Positions 32,915 through 41,620 of a DNA stretch of 46,243 nt are shown in pieces (the stretch's first letter is position 1; each line of letters begins with the position of its first letter). This DNA is from an uncultured Oscillospiraceae bacterium (lineage in GTDB: Bacteria > Bacillota > Clostridia > Oscillospirales > Oscillospiraceae). Under the pieces are notes generated by a model that made no database searches, was not told where the DNA came from, and worked only from the letters and a program-made list of their open reading frames with translations. The stretch covers positions 1-46,243 of the forward strand of contig CANQBA010000027.1 in assembly GCA_947589545.1 (NCBI GenBank), read 5' to 3'. Both the position numbers and the translations under genes were made by a program.

Positions 32915-33819
32915 GACGGCTTCACCTCCTGACTTTGCTGTACCACAAGGTCATCGTTCCAGTCCTTGAGCTGGGGAGCAACGCGCACGGTCCGGATGCC
33001 CGCCTTGCCGAATTCCTCCGCCATCCGCTCGCAGGCCATGTTCCCAGCTTTGTCGTTGTCCAGGCACAGGAACACCGTGGCCTTCTGGCAGTCCATCTGC
33101 GCCCCGGTCTGGATCACCGGCTGGATGGAGGTACCGCAACAGGCCACGTAGCTGTGTTCCCGCCAGTTGCGGGGATAGAGCGTTATAAACGACAGCATAT
33201 CTATGGGCGCCTCGAACACATAGAGCTTGTCATCCGTCCCGATGTGGTGGAAGCTGTACCGCGGGTCGCTGCCCTCTATGTTTATGCGGAAGGGCTTCTC
33301 GAAGCTGTTGGAGCTGCGCGCGTGGGCGTGCCGGGGGATGCCCTCCTCGTCCCAGCCCACGAAAATGCAGTTGTGGTGCTTGGCGTCCTCGTAGAGCAAA
33401 TTTCGTTTCTCGAAGTACGACACCACAGTAGAATCAATGTGCCGGGTGTTCACAAGGTACGCGAACACCCGGCGCATATTTTCGTATTTCTCCGGCAGCG
33501 CAAACTCCTTCAACGGCGCCGGCTTTCGCTCCTTGGCGGAGGGATATGCTGTTTTCGCGTCGCCGCCCAACAGCATTGTCACCGCCTCCGGGTAGGAAAG
33601 ACCGTAGTAGCTCCGCACAAAGGACACCGGTCCGCCGCCCTTGCCGGTGGCGTGGTCGTACCACTCGTTACCCCGGACAGTGATGCTGTGGTTGCTGGCC
33701 ATCCGCTTCTCCTGCCCGGAGACGATGAGCTTCTCCCCACGCCGGAGCAGGAATTCCTCCAGATCCACATCCCCGGCCCGGAGCTTTTGTTCGTCTGTGA
33801 AAGGGATATACTGAGACAT
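32890..33819 (-). CDS. DUF3991/Toprim-domain protein (primase-like) of ICE
   Basis: 309 residues from ATG 33819 after GGAGGTGA; upstream codons run into the toxin-antitoxin promoter. The N-terminal half (WYDHATGKGGGPVSFVR, YYGLSYPEAV) resembles primase zinc-finger-like domains without the metal cysteines. The C-terminal half is a Toprim fold: VFEAPIDMLSF near 225 and VFLCLDNDKAGN near 265. Such proteins occur with MobP-type relaxases in Clostridia ICEs and may prime the transferred strand. A 16-codon copy of its beginning lies beside the relaxase at 41621-41668. Confidence 0.85.
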   Translation of the reverse strand: MSQYIPFTDEQKLRAGDVDLEEFLLRRGEKLIVSGQEKRMASNHSITVRGNEWYDHATGKGGGPVSFVRSYYGLSYPEAVTMLLGGDAKTAYPSAKERKPAPLKEFALPEKYENMRRVFAYLVNTRHIDSTVVSYFEKRNLLYEDAKHHNCIFVGWDEEGIPRHAHARSSNSFEKPFRINIEGSDPRYSFHHIGTDDKLYVFEAPIDMLSFITLYPRNWREHSYVACCGTSIQPVIQTGAQMDCQKATVFLCLDNDKAGNMACERMAEEFGKAGIRTVRVAPQLKDWNDDLVVQQSQEVKPSWPVMYGP

Positions 33820-33840
33820 TATCTCACCTCCAAAAAAATA

Positions 33841-33869
33841 TTGACAAAATGGGTTAAGCCCTATATACT
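33841..33869 (+). promoter_or_regulatory. Consensus promoter of the toxin-antitoxin pair
   Basis: -35 TTGACA (33841-33846), 17-bp spacer, -10 TATACT (33864-33869). GGGTTAAGCCC in the spacer is a partial palindrome that may be the antitoxin operator. Confidence 0.75.
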
Positions 33870-33904
33870 GTGCATAGGATAAAACAGATAATTCAGGAGA
33901 ACCT

Positions 33905-34267
33905 ATGGAGAGCTTCACCGTACTATTTTATGACCTTCCGGACGGGACAGAGCCGGTGCGGGAGTTTCTTCTCTCCCTTGACAGAAAGATGCTTGCCTAG
34001 GTAGTCAGAGAGATCGAGTTGCTGTCCGTCAACGGGCCGGAGCTCCGGGAGCCGTATTCCAAATCCCTGGGCGACGGGATATTTGAGCTTCGCACCAAGG
34101 TGGGGACGGACATCACCCGCGTTTTGTATTTCTTCGTCGTCGGGCGAAGGATCATCCTCACCAACGGATTTGTGAAGAAGACGGACCGGACGCCGAGGGC
34201 CGATCTTGAGTTTGCCAGGAAATACAGGGACGAGTATTTGAGCAGGAAGGAGCACAGCCATGAGTGA
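33905..34267 (+). pseudogene. HigB/RelE-type toxin gene interrupted by an amber codon
   Basis: ATG 33905 follows AGGAGA and opens MESFTVLFYDLPDG. The frame has TAG at 33998-34000 (codon 32, after DRKMLA) and then continues without further stops: VVREIELLSVNGPELREP, IFELRTKVGTDITRVLYFF, NGFVKKTDRTP. This is a complete phage-Gp49/HigB-type mRNA-interferase-like toxin. Lys (AAG) is usual at this place, so AAG-to-TAG is likely. The end overlaps the antitoxin ATG. The toxin is probably inactive unless a GTG or other internal start makes the C-terminal 80 residues. Confidence 0.85.
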
Positions 34268-34541
34268 CTTTAAAGCTTTTCTTCAGGAACAGCTCCGCGA
34301 CCCGGAGTTTCGGCGGGAGTACGACGCGCTGGAGCCGGAGTTCGCGCTGGTGCAGGCGCTCATCGACGCGCGAAAAGAATCCGGGCTTACACAAAAGGAG
34401 CTTTCCGAGCGCACCGGTATCGCGCAGTCGGACATCAGCAAGTTTGAAAACGGCGACGGCAACCCGTCCGTCAAAACCCTCCAGCGGCTGGCCGCCGGGA
34501 TGGGAATGCGGGTCAACATCGAGTTCAGGCCCATCGCCTGA
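34260..34541 (+). CDS. HTH (Xre/HigA-type) antitoxin
   Basis: 93 residues. Helix-turn-helix LTQKELSERTGIAQSDISKF at about 41-60, followed by NGDGNPSVKTLQRLAAGMGM, typical of HigA-type antitoxins that bind their toxin and repress the shared promoter. It overlaps the toxin frame by 8 bp and is followed by a strong terminator. The gene is intact although its toxin partner carries a stop codon. Confidence 0.9.
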   Translation: MSDFKAFLQEQLRDPEFRREYDALEPEFALVQALIDARKESGLTQKELSERTGIAQSDISKFENGDGNPSVKTLQRLAAGMGMRVNIEFRPIA

Positions 34542-34567
34542 GAGATACACTTTTTACTGAGACGCAG

Positions 34568-34606
34568 AAAACGGCGGGGAATTTCCTCGCCGTTTTAGTG
34601 TTTTTC
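34568..34606 (+). terminator. Terminator after antitoxin
   Basis: AAAACGGCGGGGA / TCCTCGCCGTTTT (34568-34580 and 34584-34596) with a 3-nt loop, one mismatch, followed by AGTGTTTTT. Confidence 0.88.
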
Positions 34607-34694
34607 TCGTCTTCTTATGCAAATCAGGCATGGCTCGCCCGTTCCACAATCGTCTGATGGTATAGCCAGAAAGCGTCTTGCTCCTATTCGTCTG

Positions 34695-34895
34695 TCAGAA
34701 CCTCTTTGAATTTCGTGTTGAAACAGCATAGTGGCTTTTTTAATTTGAAAAATCATAGACATTGAAGCTTTGGAATGTCTGAGAGCCCACATCACGGTGC
34801 CGAGAAGGTTCCCAATTATCACTCGCAGGACACATCTGCAAAGTGTGGTTCTGAAGGGCGCGTCGTCGATTACAAGGCATTTGACGGTCACCAAA
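34695..34895 (-). pseudogene. Relic of the esterase copy 1/2 family
   Basis: On the minus strand, VKCLVIDDAPFRTT and VIIGNLLGT match residues of the esterase at 2541 (IRCLVIDDAPFRTT, VMIGNLLGT) at the same spacing. Further on, similarity to SFNAYEFFNEK continues only in a shifted frame, and neither end of the gene is present. It is a decayed fragment lying divergent from the response regulator, much as the intact esterase lies divergent from GH78. A weak box-1-like TTTGCACAA at 35010-35002 may be the remnant of its promoter. Confidence 0.8.
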
Positions 34896-35036
34896 TCGGT
34901 TTTCTGACATATTGCAGTGTGAATAGATTTAACCCGAAGGGAGCCAAAATACAGCCGCCTTTTTGGTTGTTGGATTGGCTTTTTTTGCTTGACGCAGGAA
35001 ATTGTGCAAATTGGCCTGCCTGCTCCAGTGGGCGGT

Positions 35037-35133
35037 TTCGGCATCTTGCACAAAAACGGCTTGAAATGTGAAAATCAACCAATTTGTAACATAAACAGCT
35101 GGGATATGATTATCTACCAAAACGTGTTATGAT
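35037..35133 (+). promoter_or_regulatory. Shared two-box promoter, copy driving response regulator/ABC locus
   Basis: Box 1 TTCGGCATCTTGCACAA (35037-35053), 21 bp, box 2 TCAACCAAT (35075-35083), 44 bp, -10 TATGAT (35128-35133). The stretch GGGATAT at the -35 region is aligned with the transporter promoter. It indicates that the regulator gene belongs to the regulon and may control itself. Confidence 0.78.
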
Positions 35134-35177
35134 AAAATTACTATATATTCGGGAGAAACGATGTGGGAGGCGCAGTT

Positions 35178-35951
35178 GTGAAACTACTTCTTGTAGATGA
35201 CGATTCTCTTGCCCTGGAGGGACTGACCACAGATTTGAGATTATTGGGTCATCCTTTTGATGCCATATACACTGCCAACGGGAAGGCATCGGCTGTGGAG
35301 ATTCTGGAGCGGGAAGATGTCGACATGATCTTCTGCGACCTGGAGATGCCAGGAGGAAATGGGCTGGAGCTGTTGGCGTGGGTGCGGGAGCACAGACCGG
35401 ACATCATTCTTGTCATCCTCAGCTGCCACGACGAATTCTATTACGCCCAGCGTGCCGTACAGCTCTCCTGCTTTGACTATATTCTGAAACCTGCCACACC
35501 GGATGTGATTGGGCCGGTGGTCCTCCGGGCGGAGGAGCTTCTGGATGGGCGCCGACGTGACCAGCGTATTCGGAAAATAGGGGAGGCTTATGTGGACCGG
35601 GTGGCAGGGGATACGGAAAAGGCGGTGGATGCCGCCGACAGGATACGAGAGTACATCGTGGAGCACGCGGCTGAGGAGCTGTCCATGGAGGATCTGGCCA
35701 AGCGGATGTATCTGACCCCGGATTACCTGACCAGGTGCTTCAAGAAAAAATACGGAGTCACCATCTCTGAGTTCCTGATGGATCTTCGCCTGTCCCTTGC
35801 GGCAGAGCTCCTGGAACGGGGAGGCACACCGGTGACAGCTGTAGCGGAGCGGGTGGGATACCCAAATTACAGTTATTTCACAAAAATTTTCAAAAAAAAG
35901 TACGGAGTTCCGCCTGTAAAATACAGATCGCAGCGGGAAAAAGAGAGGTAA
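35178..35951 (+). CDS. YesN-type response regulator with AraC DNA-binding domain
   Basis: 257 residues from GTG 35178, which has GGGAGG 7 nt upstream. The receiver domain opens KLLLVDDDSLALEG, carries the phosphorylated Asp in IFCDLEMPGGNG near 53 and the Lys in FDYILKPATPD near 103. The C-terminal AraC-type domain has LSMEDLAKRMYLTPDYLTRC and AERVGYPNYSYFTKIFKKK. It pairs with the histidine kinase at 39621, although four genes apart. An overlapping 6-codon frame MWEAQL (ATG 35161 after GGGAG, stop at 35179-35181) could act as a leader that couples translation. It is the first gene of the locus and a candidate to bind the two-box promoters. Confidence 0.9.
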   Translation: MKLLLVDDDSLALEGLTTDLRLLGHPFDAIYTANGKASAVEILEREDVDMIFCDLEMPGGNGLELLAWVREHRPDIILVILSCHDEFYYAQRAVQLSCFDYILKPATPDVIGPVVLRAEELLDGRRRDQRIRKIGEAYVDRVAGDTEKAVDAADRIREYIVEHAAEELSMEDLAKRMYLTPDYLTRCFKKKYGVTISEFLMDLRLSLAAELLERGGTPVTAVAERVGYPNYSYFTKIFKKKYGVPPVKYRSQREKER

Positions 35952-36081
35952 CGCAAGAGTGCGGAAAAGTGCAAAACCAGGTCGGAATAATTCTATCGAA
36001 TGAAATTTAGCAAATGCTACAATATTTTCGAGTTCAATGGCTCCAAACCCATCAAATCGACCATCATTTAAGGAGGAGAAC

Positions 36082-37665
36082 ATGAAAACATTTAAAAAAC
36101 TCACAGCACTCATCCTGGCCGTCCTCATGATCGTCTGTCTGGCCGCGGCCTGCGGCGGAGGCGGACAGCAGGACGGCGGAACTCCCAGCGGCGGCACGCC
36201 CTCCACTGGCGGCACACCTTCTGGCGGTGACAGCGGCGACGGCGACGGTGGCAGTGACAAACCCCTTCCCAAAATCATTATGACCTTCGCCACCGCAGGC
36301 GTAGAGCCCCCGGACCTGCCCTTGGTCGAGGAGAAGCTCAACGAGATGACCCGCCGGGATATCGGCGTGGAGGTGGAGTTCTTGCCCATCTCGGTCTTTG
36401 AACTGGCTTCCACCGTCCCCACGAAGGTCATCGGCGGTGAGCAGATCGACGTCTTCATGATGGCCTTCACTGGGAACAAGATCTATGAACAGATGAATCT
36501 GCTCAACCCAATCAACGATTATATCACGGAGGAGAATGCTCCTTATATCTACTCCCATCAAGGGCCTGACGGCACGGACATCGACATGAACGGCAATGTC
36601 TACAGCGTCAAGCTGCCGCTCAATGAGCCCATCTGCGGCGGGTTCCAAATAAACAAGGCTGACCTTGAAGCAGCCGGACTTGGTGATAAGTACCACGATT
36701 ACGATCTGGTGACCCTGGATGACCTGACGGAGATCTTCAAGGCCATCAAGGCCGTGTACCCCGACAAGTATCCCTGTGGCATCGTGGGCTCTGCGTCCCG
36801 CTCCAGTATGACCTTTGTGTACGATACCCTGGGCGACGGCATCAATTCCGGTGTCCTTGTGGGCTATGATTCCACGACTGTTGAGAATTACTTCGCGTCC
36901 GAGCCCTATAAGAATTACCTCCAGCATGTGCGCCAGTGGTATCTGGACGGGTATGTCCCCAAGGACGCCGCCACCACGGATATCAACCTTGTGGATTATA
37001 TGAACCAGGGTATCATCAGCGGCTATTTCAACGCATTCAAGGACTCCAGCTTAAAACAGGCTTGGAATATAGACAGTGTGTATTTGCAGACGACTGATTA
37101 CTATTATCCCTCCACTTCCCCCACCAGTAATGTCTATTTCGGTGTTCCTGTGACCTCCTCTGACCCCGAGGCCGCGGTACGTTTCATAGATTACATGATC
37201 GGTAACGCCGATGTGGGGAACCTCTTGACATTTGGGATCAAAGGTACGCATTGGGTAGACAATCCTGATAATCCCGTTGGCCTTGATATGGCTGAGGGTG
37301 TAACAGCTGAAAACAGCCGATACTCATACGGTTTTGGATTCTACAGCAATCGGACTCTGGACGGCATCAAGTTTGAGATGGGCGCGCACGACCCGACGAT
37401 CCTTACTGTGGCCGAGACGATGGAGAGAGGCGCCAATCACTACACCAAGGGCTATGGCGTTGTGTTCGATTCCTCTCCCTGGACTACACAGCTCCAGCAA
37501 ATCAGCACCGTCACTGCCCAGTATATAGCTGCCCTTGAGACCGGCAGCGCGGATCTGGACACCGTGTACCCCGAGTTCCTGGCCGCCCTGGACGCCAACG
37601 GCATGGCGGAAGTGGTGGAAGCCAAGAACGCCTGGTTCCAGGACTATCTGGCAAGTCACCAGTGA
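36082..37665 (+). CDS. Sugar ABC transporter substrate-binding lipoprotein
   Basis: 527 residues. The signal peptide ends in the lipobox LAAAC (Cys near residue 24), so the mature protein is lipid-anchored outside; a long Gly/Ser/Asp-rich linker follows (about 25-62). The mature part (IGVEVEFLPISVFELAST, GGEQIDVFMMAF, INKADLEAAGL) fits the large family-1 LplA-type oligosaccharide-binding proteins. ATG follows AAGGAGGAG. It lies 130 bp after the response regulator, and TGCTACAAT near 36014-36022 may be an internal -10. The ligand cannot be inferred. Confidence 0.88.
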   Translation: MKTFKKLTALILAVLMIVCLAAACGGGGQQDGGTPSGGTPSTGGTPSGGDSGDGDGGSDKPLPKIIMTFATAGVEPPDLPLVEEKLNEMTRRDIGVEVEFLPISVFELASTVPTKVIGGEQIDVFMMAFTGNKIYEQMNLLNPINDYITEENAPYIYSHQGPDGTDIDMNGNVYSVKLPLNEPICGGFQINKADLEAAGLGDKYHDYDLVTLDDLTEIFKAIKAVYPDKYPCGIVGSASRSSMTFVYDTLGDGINSGVLVGYDSTTVENYFASEPYKNYLQHVRQWYLDGYVPKDAATTDINLVDYMNQGIISGYFNAFKDSSLKQAWNIDSVYLQTTDYYYPSTSPTSNVYFGVPVTSSDPEAAVRFIDYMIGNADVGNLLTFGIKGTHWVDNPDNPVGLDMAEGVTAENSRYSYGFGFYSNRTLDGIKFEMGAHDPTILTVAETMERGANHYTKGYGVVFDSSPWTTQLQQISTVTAQYIAALETGSADLDTVYPEFLAALDANGMAEVVEAKNAWFQDYLASHQ

Positions 37666-37695
37666 TCCTATGCGTCAGATCATAAAATAGCAGAA

Positions 37696-37729
37696 TGCCG
37701 GCGGGCGGCAACAACACTGCCCGTCGGCA
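37696..37729 (+). promoter_or_regulatory. Intercistronic hairpin between binding protein and permease genes
   Basis: TGCCGGCGGGC / GCCCGTCGGCA with a 12-nt loop, without a T-run. Such hairpins often protect the upstream binding-protein message and let less transcription or stable RNA reach the permease genes. Confidence 0.55.
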
Positions 37730-37754
37730 GTTTGATAAACAGGGGGTCAACATC

Positions 37755-38684
37755 ATGTCAAAGAAAAGGAAAAAAACCAAATTCAATTGGAGAAGGGCGC
37801 TCCCGGTCTATATCATGCTCATGCCCGCAGTGGCCTATCTGATCATCAACAACTACATCCCCATGTACGGCATCACTATCGCTTTCCGCAAGCTGGACTA
37901 CAAACTGGGCATTCTGAAGAGCCCCTTCAACGGCCTTGAGAATTTCAAATTCCTGTTTGCTTCCGGCAATCTCGGTCCGATCCTGCGCAACACCATCCTC
38001 TACAATATAGCGTTCATGGTGGTGGGCACCGTGTTCCCCATCACCGTAGCGATCCTGTTCAACGAGATCCGCTGTAAGCTGGCGAAAAAGTTTTACCAGA
38101 CCACGATCCTGATGCCCTACCTCATGAGCATGGTCATCGTCAGCTACCTGGTATTCGCCTTCCTCAGCTCGGACACCGGCTTCATCAACAAATCCATTCT
38201 GGAGCCCCTCTTTCACAAGAGCATCCCCTTCTATCAGGAGAAAAAATACTGGCCCTTTATTTTGGTTTTTGTGAATCAGTGGAAGGGGATTGGCTTCTCC
38301 ATGGTTCTCTATCTATCGGCTCTGAGCAGTATCAGCCCCGAGTATTATGAGGCCGCCAAGATAGACGGAGCCTCCAAGTGGCAGCAGATCCGTTACATCA
38401 CCCTTCCTTCCCTGAAAACCATGGTTATCACCATGACCATCCTGAACATCGCCAAGATCTGCACATCGGACTTCGGACTTTTCTATCAGATTCCCAAGAA
38501 CTCCGGGCCCCTGTACAGCGTCACCCAGACCATTGATACTTATGTGTACAACGCGCTGATGAACCAGAACAACATCTCCATGTCCTCGGCGGCGTCTGTA
38601 TTCCAGGCTCTGGTGGGCTTTGTGCTGGTACTGCTCAGCAACTTCATCATTCGGAAGATCAATCCCGATGACGCCATGTTCTAA
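37755..38684 (+). CDS. LplB-type ABC transporter permease
   Basis: 309 residues with six hydrophobic segments. The cytoplasmic EAA loop (YYEAAKIDGASKWQQIRYI near 215-233) contacts the ATPase. Start ATG 37755 follows GGGGG; the upstream frame covers the intercistronic hairpin. It pairs with the next permease to form the membrane channel. As is common for LplBC-type systems, no ATPase gene is nearby and a shared MsmX-like ATPase elsewhere is expected. Confidence 0.92.
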   Translation: MSKKRKKTKFNWRRALPVYIMLMPAVAYLIINNYIPMYGITIAFRKLDYKLGILKSPFNGLENFKFLFASGNLGPILRNTILYNIAFMVVGTVFPITVAILFNEIRCKLAKKFYQTTILMPYLMSMVIVSYLVFAFLSSDTGFINKSILEPLFHKSIPFYQEKKYWPFILVFVNQWKGIGFSMVLYLSALSSISPEYYEAAKIDGASKWQQIRYITLPSLKTMVITMTILNIAKICTSDFGLFYQIPKNSGPLYSVTQTIDTYVYNALMNQNNISMSSAASVFQALVGFVLVLLSNFIIRKINPDDAMF

Positions 38685-38701
38685 GAGAGGAGACAAAACC
38701 T

Positions 38702-39592
38702 ATGTTCCGTTCAAAGGGTGAAAAAAGGCTGGCGTTCTTCGCCCATATCGTGATGATCGTGATCACCTTGATGGCGCTGGCGCCTTTCCTGCTGATGCTG
38801 GCCGGTTCCTTCACAGACGATGGGGTGCTGATCCGCGAGGGGTACCGGTTCATCCCCTCCAAGTTCAGTCTCAGCGCCTACGAGTATCTTTTCAACGAGT
38901 GGGGGCAGCTGGGCCGGGCGTATCTCATGACCATCATCGTCACTGTGGTGGGTACCGGCACGTCGGTGATGATCACGGCTCTGGCGTCCTACGCTCTCAG
39001 TCAGAACAACATTCCGGGGCTGAAGCTGGTTTTTATTCTTTTTCTGATACCAATGCTTTTCAACGGCGGCATCGTTGCCACCTACATCAACTACACCAAC
39101 ACGTTTGACGTAAAAAACTCTATTTTGGCGTATATCGTGCCCAATTACCTGGTGAGTGCCTTCAACATCATCCTGGTTCGGAACTATATGCGCTCCAGCC
39201 TTCCGGAGTCTCTGACGGAGGCGGCGGAGATCGACGGTGCCGGGCAGTTCTGCATCTTTTTCAAAATCGTTCTCCCGCTGTGCAAGCCCATCCTTGCCAC
39301 TACCGGGCTCCTCACCGCCGTGACCTATTGGAACGACTGGACCAACGGTCTGTACTATGTGACGGATTCCAAGCTTTTCACCCTGCAGATGCTCCTGGAC
39401 CGCATGAATAAAAACGTACAGTTTATGGCTTCCCACTCCGACAGTGCCCTGGTCGGTGCCGGTGTGAACCTCCCGACCATCTCCATCCGAATGGCTATCG
39501 CTGTGGTGGGGATCCTGCCCATTGTGATCACCTATCCATTCTTCCAGAAGTATTTTGAGAGCGGGATCACCCTGGGCGCGGTAAAGGGCTGA
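38702..39592 (+). CDS. LplC-type ABC transporter permease
   Basis: 296 residues, six hydrophobic segments, and EAA loop LTEAAEIDGAGQFCIFFKIV near 175-194. The ending GITLGAVKG is characteristic of this permease type. It lies 17 bp after the partner permease with GAGAGGAG before the ATG. Together with the binding protein it forms an importer for oligosaccharides or glycosides. Confidence 0.93.
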   Translation: MFRSKGEKRLAFFAHIVMIVITLMALAPFLLMLAGSFTDDGVLIREGYRFIPSKFSLSAYEYLFNEWGQLGRAYLMTIIVTVVGTGTSVMITALASYALSQNNIPGLKLVFILFLIPMLFNGGIVATYINYTNTFDVKNSILAYIVPNYLVSAFNIILVRNYMRSSLPESLTEAAEIDGAGQFCIFFKIVLPLCKPILATTGLLTAVTYWNDWTNGLYYVTDSKLFTLQMLLDRMNKNVQFMASHSDSALVGAGVNLPTISIRMAIAVVGILPIVITYPFFQKYFESGITLGAVKG

Positions 39593-39620
39593 TCATTTTG
39601 TCGAAGAGAGGTATGCCGGG

Positions 39621-41369
39621 ATGCTGAACAGGATCAAAGAGCGGCTGAGACGACTCAAGATATGGGCAAGACGGATCTCCGTCAGATTCGTGCTCATCTG
39701 CTTGGCTGTGATCATCCCGGCGAACCTGCTGTCTGTAGGATTCTGCGTACTGCTTTACAGGAGCTACCAGAACCGGATCGTCTCCGACTATGACATCTAT
39801 TTGGGGAACTTCGCCAGCGACCTGGACAGGGAGCTTGGTCGCACAGAGGAGGCGGTCTCCTACCTCTTCGCGTCGGAGTCCTTCAATCCTTTTGTCTTTG
39901 ATGAATTCAGCGACCCAGCTCTTGCCTCCGTAGCCTTGAAGAATCTTCTGAGTCAGATAGAGACCGCCAATTTTGCCAACGGGATACGATACGTCTGGAA
40001 CAAAAACGACGATATCATCTCCTTTTTCCACCGCGGCGACTATTACTCCTATGAGGCGCAACGGATGCTGGAGGAGATCATCCGGGAACGGGATGCAGGC
40101 GGGAGCTTCGACCGCAGAGAGGACATCCTGTCTGTGGACGGGGTGATCTTTGCCGGTACAAGCTATACCATACGCAACTATGAGCTTGGTATTTACATGG
40201 ACATGGGGCATCAGCTGGAGTCATTTTACTCCGGTTGTATGGAGCCAAAAGGTACGCTGATCCTGACGGACATGTCCGGGGAGCCCATCTGCGCCTGGGG
40301 AATCCAGGGCTTCACCAAAGACTATGAGCTGCCTCCCGACCGGGATCGGGCATTCACGGTGGAACGGGATTTGAGCGTTGGAAGCATGAAGCTCCTTCAA
40401 ATTGTAGAGCGCCGGGAGCAGGGGCAACTATCCAATATGCTGCCCTTTATTCTGTTTGCCGTCATCGGTCTTACTGCCCTCACCTTCCTGATGATGCCCC
40501 TAATCTATATTGTCTCCGACAGGATGATGATACGACCTGTGTCCAAGATGCTTGGTGCCATGGAACGCATTGGAGAGGGCGATTTGACAGTTCGGTTGCC
40601 GGAGACTGCCTCGAGCGCGGATATAGAATTCATGAACAAGCGATTCAACCTGATGGTCACAGAGATTAAGGAACTGAGGATCAAGAGCTATGAACAGGAG
40701 ATTGAGAAACTCAAGACGGATGCCATCAATCTGAAGCTCCAGGTGGATCCCCACATGTTCCTCAACTGCCTGAATGTGATGTATAGCCTGGGAAGAACTG
40801 GGCGGACAGAACAGGTATGTGATTTTTCTGTTCAGCTAATGAACTATTTCCGATACAGCCTCCGATCAGATGCGGAATTTTCCAGTCTCCGAGAGGAACT
40901 CAACTTTGTGACCTCCTACCTCAATATCCAAAAGGTTCGATTCCCAGACCGGTTCACCTACAGCTTTGATATCCAGAAGGAGGCTGAAAGTATCCAGATT
41001 CCCCGCCTGCTGGTGGAAAATTTTGTAGAGAACGTTGTCAAGTACGCCATGCGCTGTGACGGGATTACCCATATCCTCATCTCAGCAAAATTGGAGGAAG
41101 GCAGGCTCCGTGTGGTCATTGCCGACACCGGAAACGGTATGGATGAAAGCGTTCTCCGCCAGATAAACTCCAGACAAGTGGTGGAGGATAGCGCCGGCAG
41201 ACACACCGGGATATGGAACAGCCGTCGCAGGCTGGACTTCTACTATAATGATGACTACTCCCTGACCGTCCGAAGCCAGGTGGGGGAAGGCACACAGGTG
41301 GAAATCATTGTGCCGGAGGATCGACCGGTCGGAACAAACGAGCCAAAGGAAAACGTACATATAAGTTGA
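39621..41369 (+). CDS. YesM/LytS-type sensor histidine kinase
   Basis: 582 residues. First membrane helix near 25-48, an extracellular sensing region of about 220 residues, second helix near 275-297 (MLPFILFAVIGLTALTFLMM), then a HAMP linker (RMMIRPVSKMLGAMERIGEGD). The phosphoacceptor region is LKLQVDPHMFLNCLNVMYSL, which keeps the His but differs from the common PHFLYNTLN. The ATPase domain has LVENFVENVVKYA, VIADTGNGMD and HTGIWNSRRRLDFYY. It should phosphorylate the response regulator at 35178 on sensing a sugar or on contact with the binding protein. It ends the operon. Confidence 0.92.
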   Translation: MLNRIKERLRRLKIWARRISVRFVLICLAVIIPANLLSVGFCVLLYRSYQNRIVSDYDIYLGNFASDLDRELGRTEEAVSYLFASESFNPFVFDEFSDPALASVALKNLLSQIETANFANGIRYVWNKNDDIISFFHRGDYYSYEAQRMLEEIIRERDAGGSFDRREDILSVDGVIFAGTSYTIRNYELGIYMDMGHQLESFYSGCMEPKGTLILTDMSGEPICAWGIQGFTKDYELPPDRDRAFTVERDLSVGSMKLLQIVERREQGQLSNMLPFILFAVIGLTALTFLMMPLIYIVSDRMMIRPVSKMLGAMERIGEGDLTVRLPETASSADIEFMNKRFNLMVTEIKELRIKSYEQEIEKLKTDAINLKLQVDPHMFLNCLNVMYSLGRTGRTEQVCDFSVQLMNYFRYSLRSDAEFSSLREELNFVTSYLNIQKVRFPDRFTYSFDIQKEAESIQIPRLLVENFVENVVKYAMRCDGITHILISAKLEEGRLRVVIADTGNGMDESVLRQINSRQVVEDSAGRHTGIWNSRRRLDFYYNDDYSLTVRSQVGEGTQVEIIVPEDRPVGTNEPKENVHIS

Positions 41370-41620
41370 AATGATTATTTTGACCGTATAACGGAATGTG
41401 ACCTTGACGGCATGCTTTAGAATATGGAGGGAAACTTCAGGTTTTCATCGTTATCTAATCCATATTAGCATTTCAGGCTCGCATGATGATTATATATCAT
41501 CAGCATACTGTTCCCTTTGAGAGTTCTCGCAAACTGTGATACTCTCAGATATGGCGGTATACTCACAAGTATATGATAGATATATAAATATGGTCTGAGC
41601 AAACTTCTGCTCATATTATC
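41370..41620. other. Gene-free right border of the inserted cargo
   Basis: 251 bp with no supportable gene and no clear terminator for the kinase gene. AT-rich DNA (41540-41600) leads up to the duplicated start of the DUF3991 gene, so the insertion border lies at about 41620. Confidence 0.4.

Noticed and set aside
34595-35053. 152-codon minus-strand frame as an intact gene
   Set aside because: Only a central piece resembles the esterase family, the frame shifts inside the match, and both ends are unrelated; it is a relic.
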